Of a DNA stretch of 35,487 bases, positions 17,229 to 24,506 are shown piece after piece. A program made the position numbers and the translations under genes. Every line of letters starts with the position of its first letter. Within the stretch, counting starts at the first letter, position 1. The notes below the pieces were generated by a model. That model made no database searches, was not told the DNA's origin, and saw only the letters and a program-made list of their open reading frames with translations. Origin of the DNA: Gammaproteobacteria bacterium. GTDB taxonomy: Bacteria; Pseudomonadota; Gammaproteobacteria; Pseudomonadales; Halieaceae. The stretch spans positions 1 through 35,487 of the forward strand of contig JAUIIQ010000009.1 of the NCBI GenBank assembly GCA_030431585.1, given 5' to 3'.

Positions 17229-17822
17229 TTGGCACAAGGTGAGTTTACGCCAGTAGACCAGGATGACCCCATGGTGGCCCGTATCCTGGACGCGGCTGAG
17301 GACTGTATCCGCCGCTATGGCATACGCCGTACCTCGGTGGGTGAGGTGGCGCGGGTAGGCAAAATGTCCCGTGGCTCCATCTATCGTCACTTCAGTGACA
17401 AGGACAATCTTGTACAGGCGGTATTTGCGCGTTTTCAGCAGGCCTTTCTCAACCGAACCGAGGCGGCCATGGAGAGACTGCCAAGCCTCGTGGACAAAGT
17501 GACGTATGCGGTGGTGATGGGGCGCAAGGATGCGGCGGAAGGCATTTATGCCAGCCTGGCACAGACCGAGCCGGAAACAGTGGCCACACTGTATCTAACG
17601 CCTGGGTTTTATACACGTAGCATGGCGTTTTGGCCTGCGCACATTGAGCAGGCGCGCGCCGCCGGTGAAATTTCGGCAGATGTGGATGTGGCCGTCGCCA
17701 CAGATCTGGTTATGCGACTGGCTGTCTCCATGGTGTTGTTCCCCGATTTCGGGCTGAAGATGACGTCGCGATCCAGTGTCCGGGCCTATCTGCAGAGGGT
17801 GCTGGCGAAAGGCCTGGGATAG
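17229..17822 (+). CDS. TetR/AcrR family regulator, divergent to the GMC operon
   Basis: A TetR-type repressor of about 197 residues. The N-terminal DNA-binding domain includes ILDAAEDCIRRYGIRRTSVGEVA and the recognition helix MSRGSIYRHFSDKDNL, near residues 46-61. The C-terminal domain is unremarkable. I favour the TTG at 17229 because AAGGGAG lies 7 bases upstream. The GTG at 17211 is in frame, would add 6 residues and lacks a ribosome-binding site. It is divergent from the GMC-aldehyde dehydrogenase-LysE operon with a perfect palindrome between. Control of that operon, possibly induced by an alcohol or aldehyde, is a strong inference. About 430 bases without a gene follow. Confidence 0.92.
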   Translation: MAQGEFTPVDQDDPMVARILDAAEDCIRRYGIRRTSVGEVARVGKMSRGSIYRHFSDKDNLVQAVFARFQQAFLNRTEAAMERLPSLVDKVTYAVVMGRKDAAEGIYASLAQTEPETVATLYLTPGFYTRSMAFWPAHIEQARAAGEISADVDVAVATDLVMRLAVSMVLFPDFGLKMTSRSSVRAYLQRVLAKGLG

Positions 17823-18254
17823 TACTCTGCGCGGCCAGAATCCGAGTGGATTACTGCGGGATTTTCCGTAACAGGTCGATTTCGGTTGTCCACAGAATCT
17901 GTGGATAAGTCAGTGAGTAAATTGTTTAACCGGCCCGCAAATGCCCTGTTCATAACCATTGTTACAAATTGGTTAAAAATCGATCAAACGCAATTTATTC
18001 ATTTATATCAGTATGTTATAGGGCTTTATTAAAGTGGCTGGGGTGGATTGGCAGGTAACTAGGTGAAACTTTCATGACAGCAATTTGTGTGTGCATAACA
18101 TTTCCAACTGTGCTACCGACGGTAACTTCTGCATTTTTTCAGAAACAAATTGTTACCGCCGGCGTCACTACGTAGAAATACGTTTAAGGCAGATGCCTTT
18201 ATTTGTAGCACCAGCGAATTCGTCAAGTATTTTATCCAGTGTTACCGCAATTTT
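17823..18254. other. AT-rich intergenic region, no gene recognised
   Basis: 432 bases between the TetR gene and the queD stop codon. The open frames on the plus strand here have no recognisable coding signature. The left part holds an inverted pair of DnaA-box-like sequences, followed by an AT-rich run from about 17910 to 18030. A weak hairpin (AAGGC/GCCTT, 4-base loop) lies at 18186-18199 and could be a poor queD terminator on the minus strand. Nothing else is supported. Confidence 0.6.
17886..17908. promoter_or_regulatory. inverted pair of DnaA-box-like sequences
   Basis: TTGTCCACA (17886-17894, one mismatch to the consensus TTATCCACA) faces a perfect consensus box read on the other strand, TGTGGATAA (17900-17908). 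Together they contain a perfect TCCACAGA-A-TCTGTGGA palindrome (17889-17905). An AT-rich stretch follows. DnaA binding is an inference from consensus, and no replication genes are near. Confidence 0.5.
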
Positions 18255-18611
18255 TCAGTCGCCCCGGTAGATGCAACCACTGGTGCAGGTCTCGCGAATT
18301 TCAACCCTGTCCAGGGCCGGCAAAGCAGGTTTTAGCTGCCGCCATATCCACCTCGCGATGTTCTCGCTGGTGGGGTTTTCCAGGCCTGCAATATCGTTCA
18401 GGTAGTAATGATCAAGCTGCTCGTAAATGGGCTTGAAGGCCGCTTTGATGTCACCGAAATCCATGACCCAGCCACTGGGCTCCTCAGCGTCTCCCACCAC
18501 GCAAAGTCGTACTTGAAAAGAGTGCCCGTGTAAGCGAGCACATTTGTGCCCCTCGGGTACATTCGGCAGCCGGTGTGCTGCCTCAAAGTGAAACTCCTTG
18601 TAGATTTCCAT
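18255..18611 (-). CDS. queD: 6-carboxy-5,6,7,8-tetrahydropterin synthase
   Basis: QueD, 118 residues, converts 7,8-dihydroneopterin triphosphate to 6-carboxytetrahydropterin, the second step of queuosine precursor (preQ0) synthesis. It closely follows the E. coli protein (about 120 residues). His13 in FEAAHRLP plus His28 and His30 in RLHGHSF are the zinc ligands, and Cys24 in [11 protein letters not shown] is the catalytic cysteine. [32 protein letters not shown] and [11 protein letters not shown] are all diagnostic. It stands alone, with no queC or queE beside it. Upstream on its strand lie the tRNA genes, facing away. I looked for a preQ1 riboswitch before it and see none. Confidence 0.97.
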   Translation of the reverse strand: MEIYKEFHFEAAHRLPNVPEGHKCARLHGHSFQVRLCVVGDAEEPSGWVMDFGDIKAAFKPIYEQLDHYYLNDIAGLENPTSENIARWIWRQLKPALPALDRVEIRETCTSGCIYRGD

Positions 18612-18749
18612 GCTGATTTCCTGTCGCTGAAGCCCGTGTTCCCTGCCTGTAGTGCGGAATGTTGTGCGCCAGGGAAAAGGCGAATTTTACTACTAAAATC
18701 AACGGTTTTAATATTTCCTCCAATTTGAATTAATTTTTATCCTGAAGGT

Positions 18750-18777
18750 TTGACAGCCCAAGCCAAATCTCTATAAT
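18750..18777 (+). promoter_or_regulatory. consensus sigma70 promoter of the tRNA genes
   Basis: A perfect -35 TTGACA (18750-18755) and a perfect -10 TATAAT (18772-18777) with a 16-base spacer, 17 bases before tRNA-Val. The GC-rich GCGCC right after the -10 is the discriminator type seen at stringently controlled stable-RNA promoters. Confidence 0.85.
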
Positions 18778-18794
18778 GCGCCTTCTCGGTCAGG

Positions 18795-18870
18795 GGGTGA
18801 TTAGCTCAGCTGGGAGAGCATCTGCCTTACAAGCAGAGGGTCGGCGGTTCGATCCCGTCATCACCCACCA
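18795..18870 (+). tRNA. tRNA-Val(UAC)
   Basis: 76 bases with a complete cloverleaf. Acceptor GGGTGAT pairs with ATCACCC and encoded CCA follows. The D-arm is TAGCTCAGCTGGGAGAGCA. The anticodon stem is TCTGC/GCAGA with loop CTTACAA, so the DNA anticodon is TAC (valine). The T-arm includes GGTTCGATCCC. It is transcribed from the consensus promoter just upstream together with tRNA-Asp. Confidence 0.97.
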
Positions 18871-18895
18871 CTTCCGAGATATACATCCTACCGTT

Positions 18896-18972
18896 GGACC
18901 GGTAGTTCAGTTGGTTAGAATGCCGGCCTGTCACGCCGGAGGTCGCGGGTTCGAGTCCCGTCCGGTCCGCCA
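18896..18972 (+). tRNA. tRNA-Asp(GUC)
   Basis: 77 bases. Acceptor GGACCGG pairs with CCGGTCC, followed by G and encoded CCA. The anticodon stem is CCGGC/GCCGG with loop CTGTCAC, so the anticodon is GTC (aspartate). The T-arm carries GGGTTCGAGTCCC. It lies 25 bases after tRNA-Val and is clearly in the same transcript. Confidence 0.97.
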
Positions 18973-18977
18973 TATAC

Positions 18978-18999
18978 AAAAAAGCCGGCTCTTCCGGCT
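18978..18999 (-). terminator. rho-independent terminator reading leftward toward the tRNA genes
   Basis: On the minus strand the stem AGCCGG/CCGGCT with a 5-base loop is followed by six T residues, a textbook intrinsic terminator. On the plus strand the same stem lacks a T-tract. It would stop antisense transcription just before it enters the tRNA genes. The stem is built from two units of the 9-base tandem repeat. Confidence 0.6.
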
Positions 19000-19011
19000 C
19001 TTCCGGCTCTT
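18985..19011. repeat. 9-base tandem repeat, three perfect copies
   Basis: CCGGCTCTT occurs three times head to tail directly after tRNA-Asp, followed by two degenerate copies spaced by CCCCAT (to about 19030). The repeat overlaps the minus-strand terminator. Slippage-prone sequence of this kind may vary between strains (inference). Confidence 0.8.
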
Positions 19012-19445
19012 CCCCATGGCTCTTCCCCATTAAGGGGGGATGGGCCGATATTCACTAAACCCGGTTAATAATAGCGGCGGAACGCCGCATCGCCCACCCG
19101 CAGTGGGTTAAGACGTGCAATCCGTAGTTCTCAAAACTCCTGAACCTGTTCCTGGCTAAATGCAAATCTAGGCTGCAAATGGTCACTCAAACAGACCTCG
19201 ACAATGTTTCTGCCATGTGTAGTCGCTGATGTCGGCGACCTTATCGTCTCCTGATTCCAAGCGAGTCGCACCGTCTCGCCCAGCATGTGTACGACATCCG
19301 TTTTTCATGCCGTCGGAGAGCAGTATTTGTTGGGGCAAGCAGCAACTGGCAACACTCTGATATTATCTCCAGATTAACAATTCGCCAGGGACAACCTGGA
19401 CAGGTCAAAAAAGTAATCGCTAATCCTATTCAGAGAGATATTCCC
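19012..19445. other. intergenic region after the tRNA genes, no gene recognised
   Basis: About 430 bases up to the crotonase start. A frame open from 19287 leads into the crotonase, but its first 53 residues are not family-like. A strong hairpin GCGGCG-GAA-CGCCGC lies at 19074-19088 without a T-tract. CCCC-ATTAA-GGGG near 19025-19038 may help terminate the tRNA transcript. No tRNA-end duplication, integrase or promoter consensus is seen. Confidence 0.5.
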
Positions 19446-20261
19446 ATGAGCAGAGCATCGTTTGAAACCCTGTCACTCGAGGAGCAGGGGGCCGTTGATT
19501 GGCTGACTCTCAATCGGCCGGATTCGCTGAACGCCCTCAACCCAACCATGGTTGCAGAATTAACGGGCTATTTTCGCGACCTGGCCACCCGCCCGGAGCG
19601 CCGTATAGTGGTACTCCGGGGCGCAGGACGCGCCTTCTGTGCCGGCCTGGACCTCAAGGCTGTTGGGAACGCGGAGGACGCGCTGGAATTGGGCTCCGTA
19701 CAAGAAGGCCTGATATCCCAACGGACCATCGCCGAGATTTACCTGGCCATGCGTCGCTGCCCGCAGCCAATTGTTTCCCTGATCAGCGGGGCGGCTTGCG
19801 GCGGCGGCTTTTCGCTGGCTCTGGCCTCCGATATCCGAATTGCGGACAGTACCGCGAAGATGAACTGCGCCTATATCCGCATCGGCCTGGGTGGCTGCGA
19901 TATGGGCTCGTCCTACTTCCTGCCGCGCCTGGTGGGGTCTTCCCTGGCCGCAGAATTGATTCTCACCGGCAAGTTTATCGGCGCTGAGCGTGCCCTGTCG
20001 CTGGGGCTTGTATCGCAGGTCGTTGAACCGGGCCAACTCGAATCGGCGGTAGAGGAAGACCTGCAACTGATGTTGACCAACTCACCCCTGGGCTTGCGCC
20101 TGTCCAAGGAAGCCCTGAACGTGAATATCGATACTGGCTCGCTGGAGGCGGCCATCGCACTGGAAGATCGCAACCAGATACTGTGTGCGCAGACCGCGGA
20201 CGCCCAGGAGGGTATGGCAGCCTTTGCCGAGCGACGCGCACCCAGCTATCGAGATGCCTAG
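19446..20261 (+). CDS. enoyl-CoA hydratase/isomerase (crotonase) family protein
   Basis: A 271-residue crotonase-fold enzyme. TLNRPDSLNALNPTM (about 20-34) is the N-terminal family motif. GAGRAFCAGLDLKAVG (about 60-75) forms the first oxyanion loop. SGAACGGGFSLALASDIRIA (residues about 116-135) supplies the second oxyanion Gly and the helix. The hydratase Glu positions are not clear: the segment after the second loop reads MNCAYIRIGLGGCDMGSS, so isomerase or another CoA-thioester reaction is equally possible. The start at 19446 is the natural family start, with only a weak AGAGAG upstream. It is convergent with the phosphotransferase-acyl-CoA dehydrogenase pair, 40 bases away. Confidence 0.9.
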   Translation: MSRASFETLSLEEQGAVDWLTLNRPDSLNALNPTMVAELTGYFRDLATRPERRIVVLRGAGRAFCAGLDLKAVGNAEDALELGSVQEGLISQRTIAEIYLAMRRCPQPIVSLISGAACGGGFSLALASDIRIADSTAKMNCAYIRIGLGGCDMGSSYFLPRLVGSSLAAELILTGKFIGAERALSLGLVSQVVEPGQLESAVEEDLQLMLTNSPLGLRLSKEALNVNIDTGSLEAAIALEDRNQILCAQTADAQEGMAAFAERRAPSYRDA

Positions 20262-20301
20262 CGGCACTTTACCTCTCTGGGCTTGAGGTTGGTGACATCG
20301 A

Positions 20302-21699
20302 TCACGCGGCAGGGTGCAGGGCAGAGTAGAAGGGCTGGTCTATAGCCAACTGGCCGGCCACCGTCTCTCTCAGGTGCTCGTCGAGTCCGGGTGTGTCCAG
20401 GGGGAGTTCAGCGCGCAAGGCATGCACCAGTTGCCAGCGCAGTTGTTCCAGGTCACCTTCGCCAAGCAGTTTCTGCAAACGTTCTTCCTCACGCCGCGCC
20501 AGTTCCTGACCGTGGAGGAATTCGCGCTGGGCTATGCCCAGTGAGTTAGCGGCGACCTTTGCCAGAAATGCCGAGCGTCCTTGCTGATTCGCTGCGACAT
20601 CCTCCTTGAGAAACTTGCGCACGCCCTCCAGCAGTTCAGCGGGCATGGGTAACTGTTGTCCCTGCTCCAGGGGCCGGTCTGCGAGGCGCTGGAACGTGCC
20701 GGGTATCAGCAGGTTCACACAGTCCATCTGTCCCTCGGACGAACGCCTGCCAATGACGGGGCGCTCCAGGCTTGGTGTCTCTCCTGTGCGCCAGGTCAAC
20801 GACATGCTCAAGGTGGCGATGGACCACCAGAAGGAGCCAAAGACCAGCCAGAAAGTCAGGTCGGCCGGGTCTATGTCGATGCCCGATACTGACCGGTAGC
20901 CCTCGAGCAACTCTTCAATAACGCCGAATCCGCCTACAGGTAGTTGCGCCTGACCGAAACGCCAGGAATTGACGCACAGCCAGCCCAGGTCGCGGACCGG
21001 GTCGCCGATTTGCGCCAGCTCCCAGTCCAGCACCGCGCGGATACCGGTTTCATCGATCATCAGGTTGCCGTTGCGAAAGTCACCGTGTACCAGGGTCTGC
21101 CGCGCGCCACTGGGCAGGTTTTGCAACAGCCAGCGGGCGGTGAAATCGATCATGGGTTGGGGAAGGTTCAGGGCCTTGTAGGAATCCCAGGACTCGTGAA
21201 CCAGTGCCTTTGGAGACAAGGTTGGCAGCATCTGGGTCAACGCTGCATCTACCTCAATAGCGTGGATGCGTGCGAGTGCCTCGCCGCACTGACGAGCGAG
21301 GCGGGGGCGTACTGCTGCCAGCGCCTCGGAGCCTACGATGCGATGGCCGAGGGTCTCGCCTTCCAGCCATTGCATGAGGTAGCCCTGGCCGAGTTCATCG
21401 GCGGGCGAGAGCACGTAAACCAGACCAGGGACAGGGATGCCCGCTTCATGCGCCAATTGCAGCAGGCGCGCTTCGGTAGCCAGCGGCATCTGGCCGGGAA
21501 TGAGTTCGTTGGAAGAGCTCATCGGGCTGCGACGCAGGGCGAATTGTTGTTTACCCTGCTCGGTGTCGGCCAGGACGCGGAACGTTTCCTGGCTGGCGCC
21601 AGCGGTGAGTTGGTCGCAGGCGAGTAAGGCCTTGAAGCCGGCGAGTTCCCTGGCGAGAACGGACTCCAGTTGCCGCTGCATGGCCTCGCTGCCCGGCAT
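20302..21699 (-). CDS. aminoglycoside-phosphotransferase-like kinase with C-terminal DUF6285-like domain
   Basis: A 465-residue protein of the APH/choline kinase fold that occurs next to acyl-CoA dehydrogenases in bacterial fatty-acid and steroid catabolism; animal ACAD10/ACAD11 carry the same kinase fused to a dehydrogenase. LVHGDFRNGNLMID (about 203-216) is the catalytic HGD-x4-N loop. VLDWELAQIGDPVRDLGW (about 221-238) carries the metal-binding Asp. Residues about 350-460 form a second, helical domain starting with PAELLEGVRKFLKEDV, matching DUF6285. The ATG at 21699 overlaps the upstream dehydrogenase stop by one base, so the two are translationally coupled. A role in phosphorylating a hydroxyacyl substrate is a family-based inference; antibiotic resistance is unlikely. 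Confidence 0.9.
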   Translation of the reverse strand: MPGSEAMQRQLESVLARELAGFKALLACDQLTAGASQETFRVLADTEQGKQQFALRRSPMSSSNELIPGQMPLATEARLLQLAHEAGIPVPGLVYVLSPADELGQGYLMQWLEGETLGHRIVGSEALAAVRPRLARQCGEALARIHAIEVDAALTQMLPTLSPKALVHESWDSYKALNLPQPMIDFTARWLLQNLPSGARQTLVHGDFRNGNLMIDETGIRAVLDWELAQIGDPVRDLGWLCVNSWRFGQAQLPVGGFGVIEELLEGYRSVSGIDIDPADLTFWLVFGSFWWSIATLSMSLTWRTGETPSLERPVIGRRSSEGQMDCVNLLIPGTFQRLADRPLEQGQQLPMPAELLEGVRKFLKEDVAANQQGRSAFLAKVAANSLGIAQREFLHGQELARREEERLQKLLGEGDLEQLRWQLVHALRAELPLDTPGLDEHLRETVAGQLAIDQPFYSALHPAA

Positions 21700-22964
21700 T
21701 AGCTTACGCCCTTGGGTTTTTGCTGGCTCATATAACCAAACAGGTAGCCAGCCACCCGGCGCATCTGTATCTCGTCTGCACCCTCAGTAATGCGGTAGCG
21801 GCGGTGGTGACGGTAAATATGCTCGAAAGGCTTGTAGCGGGAGTAGCCCATGCCGCCGTGCACCTGCATGGCAAAATCCGCTGCCTCACAGCACAGGCGG
21901 TTGGCCTGGTAGTTACATATAGAAACTTTGTCGGACACGGTGAACGCCCCGTCCCTGTCCATCAACCAGGCGGTCTTGTGAATCAATGCCCGTAGCATTT
22001 CACAGCGGGCCTGCAGGTCTACCAATGGAAACTGAATTCCCTGGTTGGTGGCCAGGGCCTTGCCGAAGGGTTTTCTCTCCCGGGCGTAGGCAACGGCTTC
22101 GTTGACGCAGTACTGCGCCGCACCGAGGCTGGAAGCCGCCTGGCGGATACGGTTTTCATTGAAAAAGTGCTGCACGATCTGCAGTCCGCGGCCCTCGCCA
22201 CCAAATATTGCAGTCTCCGGGACCCGCACGTCGGTAAAGCTGACGTGGGCGTGGTCTGTTGGCATATTAAAGGTCCACAGGTATTCCTCGACCTTAACGC
22301 CTGGGGCATCCATGGGAACCATGAATGCGGTAATGCCTCTTGCATCGCCGGGGTCGCCGGAGGTGCGGGCCATCACCATGTCACACTGGGCAATATGTAC
22401 CCCGGTGTTCCAGGTTTTTTCGCCGTTGATGACCCAGTGGTCACCGTCTTTCACGGCACCGGTTTCCATCCAGGTCGCATCGGAGCCATGGTCGGGTTCG
22501 GTAATGCCAAAGGCGAATCCGACGGTGGCGTTTTTCAGTCCGTCCAGCCACAGGGCTTTCTGCTCTTCGGTGCCGTACTCGAGCATCAGTAACAGGCTGA
22601 TGTTGTTGCCGACAACAGAGTGCTCGTTCTGCAGATCGTTGTGCAGCCCAAGCCCTTTGGCCGCCAGGTGCTCCCGGATGATGGCCATGCCCAGGTTACT
22701 GCCATTGCGGCCGCCGTGTTCCTCCGGGAAGGGGTAGCTGAAGATGCCTGCCTCAATGGCCAGTTGCTTGGCCTTTGCCAGCAGAGCTTCCCAGTCCTCA
22801 TTGGGCAAACCCTGGTTGTCCCAGTCGGTGCGGGCATCCTCGCGGCGGTGATCGAAAAAGCGGATGTTGTCATCCGCTTGCTCCAGCGGCTTGATCTTGG
22901 CTTCGATGAAATCGTCAACTTCCTGGATAAAATCGCTGATGTCCTGGGGGATATCGAAGTCCAT
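21699..22964 (-). CDS. acyl-CoA dehydrogenase (ACAD10/11-like partner of phosphotransferase)
   Basis: A 421-residue FAD acyl-CoA dehydrogenase. FGITEPDHGSDATWMET (about 154-170) is the acyl-CoA/FAD signature. NGEKTWNTGVH, RKPFGKAL and QVHGGMGYSRYKPFEH are conserved. The catalytic Glu is expected in RITEGADEIQMRRV near residue 396, which keeps the EG-x-x-E pattern. The long loop FFDHRREDARTDWDNQGLP (residues about 36-54) is characteristic of the ACAD10/11-like bacterial group. AGAGG precedes the ATG at 22964. One base of overlap couples it to the phosphotransferase. The pair probably handles an unusual acyl-CoA such as a hydroxy or branched chain (inference). Confidence 0.94.
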   Translation of the reverse strand: MDFDIPQDISDFIQEVDDFIEAKIKPLEQADDNIRFFDHRREDARTDWDNQGLPNEDWEALLAKAKQLAIEAGIFSYPFPEEHGGRNGSNLGMAIIREHLAAKGLGLHNDLQNEHSVVGNNISLLLMLEYGTEEQKALWLDGLKNATVGFAFGITEPDHGSDATWMETGAVKDGDHWVINGEKTWNTGVHIAQCDMVMARTSGDPGDARGITAFMVPMDAPGVKVEEYLWTFNMPTDHAHVSFTDVRVPETAIFGGEGRGLQIVQHFFNENRIRQAASSLGAAQYCVNEAVAYARERKPFGKALATNQGIQFPLVDLQARCEMLRALIHKTAWLMDRDGAFTVSDKVSICNYQANRLCCEAADFAMQVHGGMGYSRYKPFEHIYRHHRRYRITEGADEIQMRRVAGYLFGYMSQQKPKGVS

Positions 22965-23489
22965 TGTCGCTGGCCTCTTTGGTCTGGATTATGGTTCCAT
23001 CTTCATGGGGTTGCAGTATATCGCGCAATTTTCGGTTGATTCGCGTCTGCTGGCGAATCTTTTCCAATTTGGGCCAGGTACAGCATTCAACCATTTCCAG
23101 GCGGATCGTGGGGAGGCGTTTTCCTCCAAAAAGCTGGCAACACCCTCGGCAGAATGTTCTGACCTGGCGCGGCTGAAGGAGCAACGGCTGTCTATTTGTT
23201 TTGGGGCCATCGGGATGTAAGTCAATGGCTTCAAACGTTTGTGCCATATTGCGAAGGCTAGCTAGATTTCCTCGGCCTGGAGGAGTTAATTTGTCTATAC
23301 CTTCTGTACTAACAATAATGAATGTTTCTTACTGACGTAGAATATCCAGAGGGTCAACAGCTGGAGTTTTCTACTTTTGGCTGGAGCAGATATTCGGAGA
23401 GGCTCAGGCCAGGCTGACTAAAACGCCTGCCGGAAACAGGCAGATTGGCAACGAGCATCTCACGACAACATCTCACCAGGGGAGAGTCC
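22965..23489. other. intergenic region with possible gene debris
   Basis: About 525 bases between the divergent acyl-CoA dehydrogenase and prenyltransferase genes. The short frames are not gene-like, apart from a stretch on the minus strand at 23106-23171 that resembles a crotonase C-terminus. A small hairpin (GCCTG/CAGGC) lies at 23425-23441. The ribosome-binding site AGGGGAG of the next gene is at 23478-23484. Confidence 0.5.
23106..23171 (-). pseudogene. possible relic of a crotonase C-terminus
   Basis: The minus-strand frame reads RARSEHSAEGVASFLEENAS, close to the usual enoyl-CoA hydratase ending (SED-x-x-EGVAAFLEKR-x-P). Nothing crotonase-like is found upstream of it in any frame, and the frame continues past where the protein should end. 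It lies just before an acyl-CoA dehydrogenase gene on the same strand, where a hydratase would make sense. Chance similarity cannot be excluded. Confidence 0.25.
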
Positions 23490-24407
23490 GTGATCGAACG
23501 TAAATTCTGGCAAGGCTTTTGGCGGTTGGCTGACCCCAAGATCTCCCTGGCCTCATTCTCCGGTATCTGGCTTGGTGCCTGCGCGGCGGCCGCAAAGGGC
23601 CCTCTATCCTGGGCATGGCTGGCGGTGACCGTTATTGGTATTTTCTGTGTTGAGGTGGCAAAGAATGCCTCGGGGGAAGTCGTCGACTACGACAGCGGCA
23701 CGGATCTGAATATCAGTGAAAAAGAGCGCACACCTTTTTCCGGTGGTAAGCGTGTCTTGGTGGACGGGTTACTGACTCGCAAGCAAACCTGGCAGATCGC
23801 TATATTCTTTTATTGCGCATTAATAGCCGCTGGCATGACATTGGTTTTCTATGTCAGTACCAATATCTTGTTCTTTGGCCTGGCGGGTATGGCAATGGCA
23901 TGGTGCTACCACGCTGCACCACTGCAACTGTCCTATCACGGGTTTGGCGAAATTGCAGTGGCACTGGCGTATGGGCCATTGATCGTTTGCGGGACATACT
24001 TTGTGCAAACCGGAAGTGTCTCAATTCCACTCTTACACGTCTCTGTCGCCCTCGGCTTGCATATCGCAGGCTTCCTGTGGATCAATCAGTTCCCGGATTA
24101 TCGTGCAGACCTTGCGGCGGGCAAGCGAAATCTGGTGGTGAGACTGGGTCCAGAAAAAGCATCTCTGGCGTATGTCGTGATCATCGCCAGCGCTTATGGC
24201 TGGCTTGGTTTCACCGGCTTTACTTACGAGCATGCCGGTGGGTATCTCTGGGGTTTTTTCGGCCTGCCGTTGGCAGCGTTCTCTGCCTGGCGCTTACTGA
24301 AAAGCCCTGTTGATATCCCCTCACTCGTTCCGGCTCAGGCTGCATCCCTACTCGGCTTCCTGTTGATGGCTTTAGGGTCCGGCGCCGGTTATTTGGTTTT
24401 TCACTAA
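23490..24407 (+). CDS. UbiA-superfamily prenyltransferase (MenA-like)
   Basis: A 305-residue polytopic membrane protein of the UbiA superfamily with eight to nine predicted spans. The first Asp-rich motif is NASGEVVDYDSGTD (about 59-72) and the second is NQFPDYRADLAAGKRN (about 202-217). The latter is of the type seen in 1,4-dihydroxy-2-naphthoate and related prenyltransferases. The enzyme joins a prenyl diphosphate to an acceptor in the membrane. The GTG at 23490 is chosen because AGGGGAG lies 5 bases before it; an in-frame TTG at 23445 has no such site. No quinone-pathway genes are adjacent, so the acceptor is unknown. A broken HAD gene follows 21 bases downstream. This gene looks richer in A+T than the genes around it. 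Confidence 0.88.
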   Translation: MIERKFWQGFWRLADPKISLASFSGIWLGACAAAAKGPLSWAWLAVTVIGIFCVEVAKNASGEVVDYDSGTDLNISEKERTPFSGGKRVLVDGLLTRKQTWQIAIFFYCALIAAGMTLVFYVSTNILFFGLAGMAMAWCYHAAPLQLSYHGFGEIAVALAYGPLIVCGTYFVQTGSVSIPLLHVSVALGLHIAGFLWINQFPDYRADLAAGKRNLVVRLGPEKASLAYVVIIASAYGWLGFTGFTYEHAGGYLWGFFGLPLAAFSAWRLLKSPVDIPSLVPAQAASLLGFLLMALGSGAGYLVFH

Positions 24408-24428
24408 GGCAACGCAAGGGAAACAGGC

Positions 24429-24506
24429 CTGAAAGCAGTGTTATTCGATTTTGGCGGGGTGTTTATCGACTCACCTGGTCTGTACCGGAGCCAGTTATTG
24501 CTTTAG
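24429..24506 (+). pseudogene. truncated 5' fragment of a HAD-superfamily hydrolase
   Basis: A 25-codon frame begins at a CTG placed 7 bases after a good Shine-Dalgarno (AAGGGA, 24416-24421). It reads LKAVLFDFGGVFIDSP, the first 16 residues of a typical HAD phosphatase with the catalytic DFGGV-x-x-D motif I. It then leaves the family sequence and stops. The stop overlaps the stop codon of the convergent MDR gene, so the remaining 200 or so codons were lost at this junction. The start codon is CTG instead of ATG/GTG/TTG, consistent with decay. It probably once formed an operon with the prenyltransferase. Confidence 0.6.

Noticed and set aside
18114-18124. TACCG-A-CGGTA inverted repeat
   Set aside because: The arms are only 5 bases, with no gene close enough on either side to make regulation plausible.
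18186-18199. hairpin AAGGC/GCCTT downstream of queD
   Set aside because: The stem is too short and the tail too poor in T on the minus strand to call a terminator.
18612-18749. possible preQ1 riboswitch upstream of queD
   Set aside because: No preQ1-I hairpin with the A-rich tail, or other known class, is visible on the minus strand.
18795-19445. tRNA-associated integration site
   Set aside because: No repeat of the tRNA 3' ends and no integrase was seen in the window.
20302-21699. aminoglycoside resistance gene
   Set aside because: The fold is shared, but the acyl-CoA dehydrogenase partner and the C-terminal DUF6285-like domain point to catabolism.
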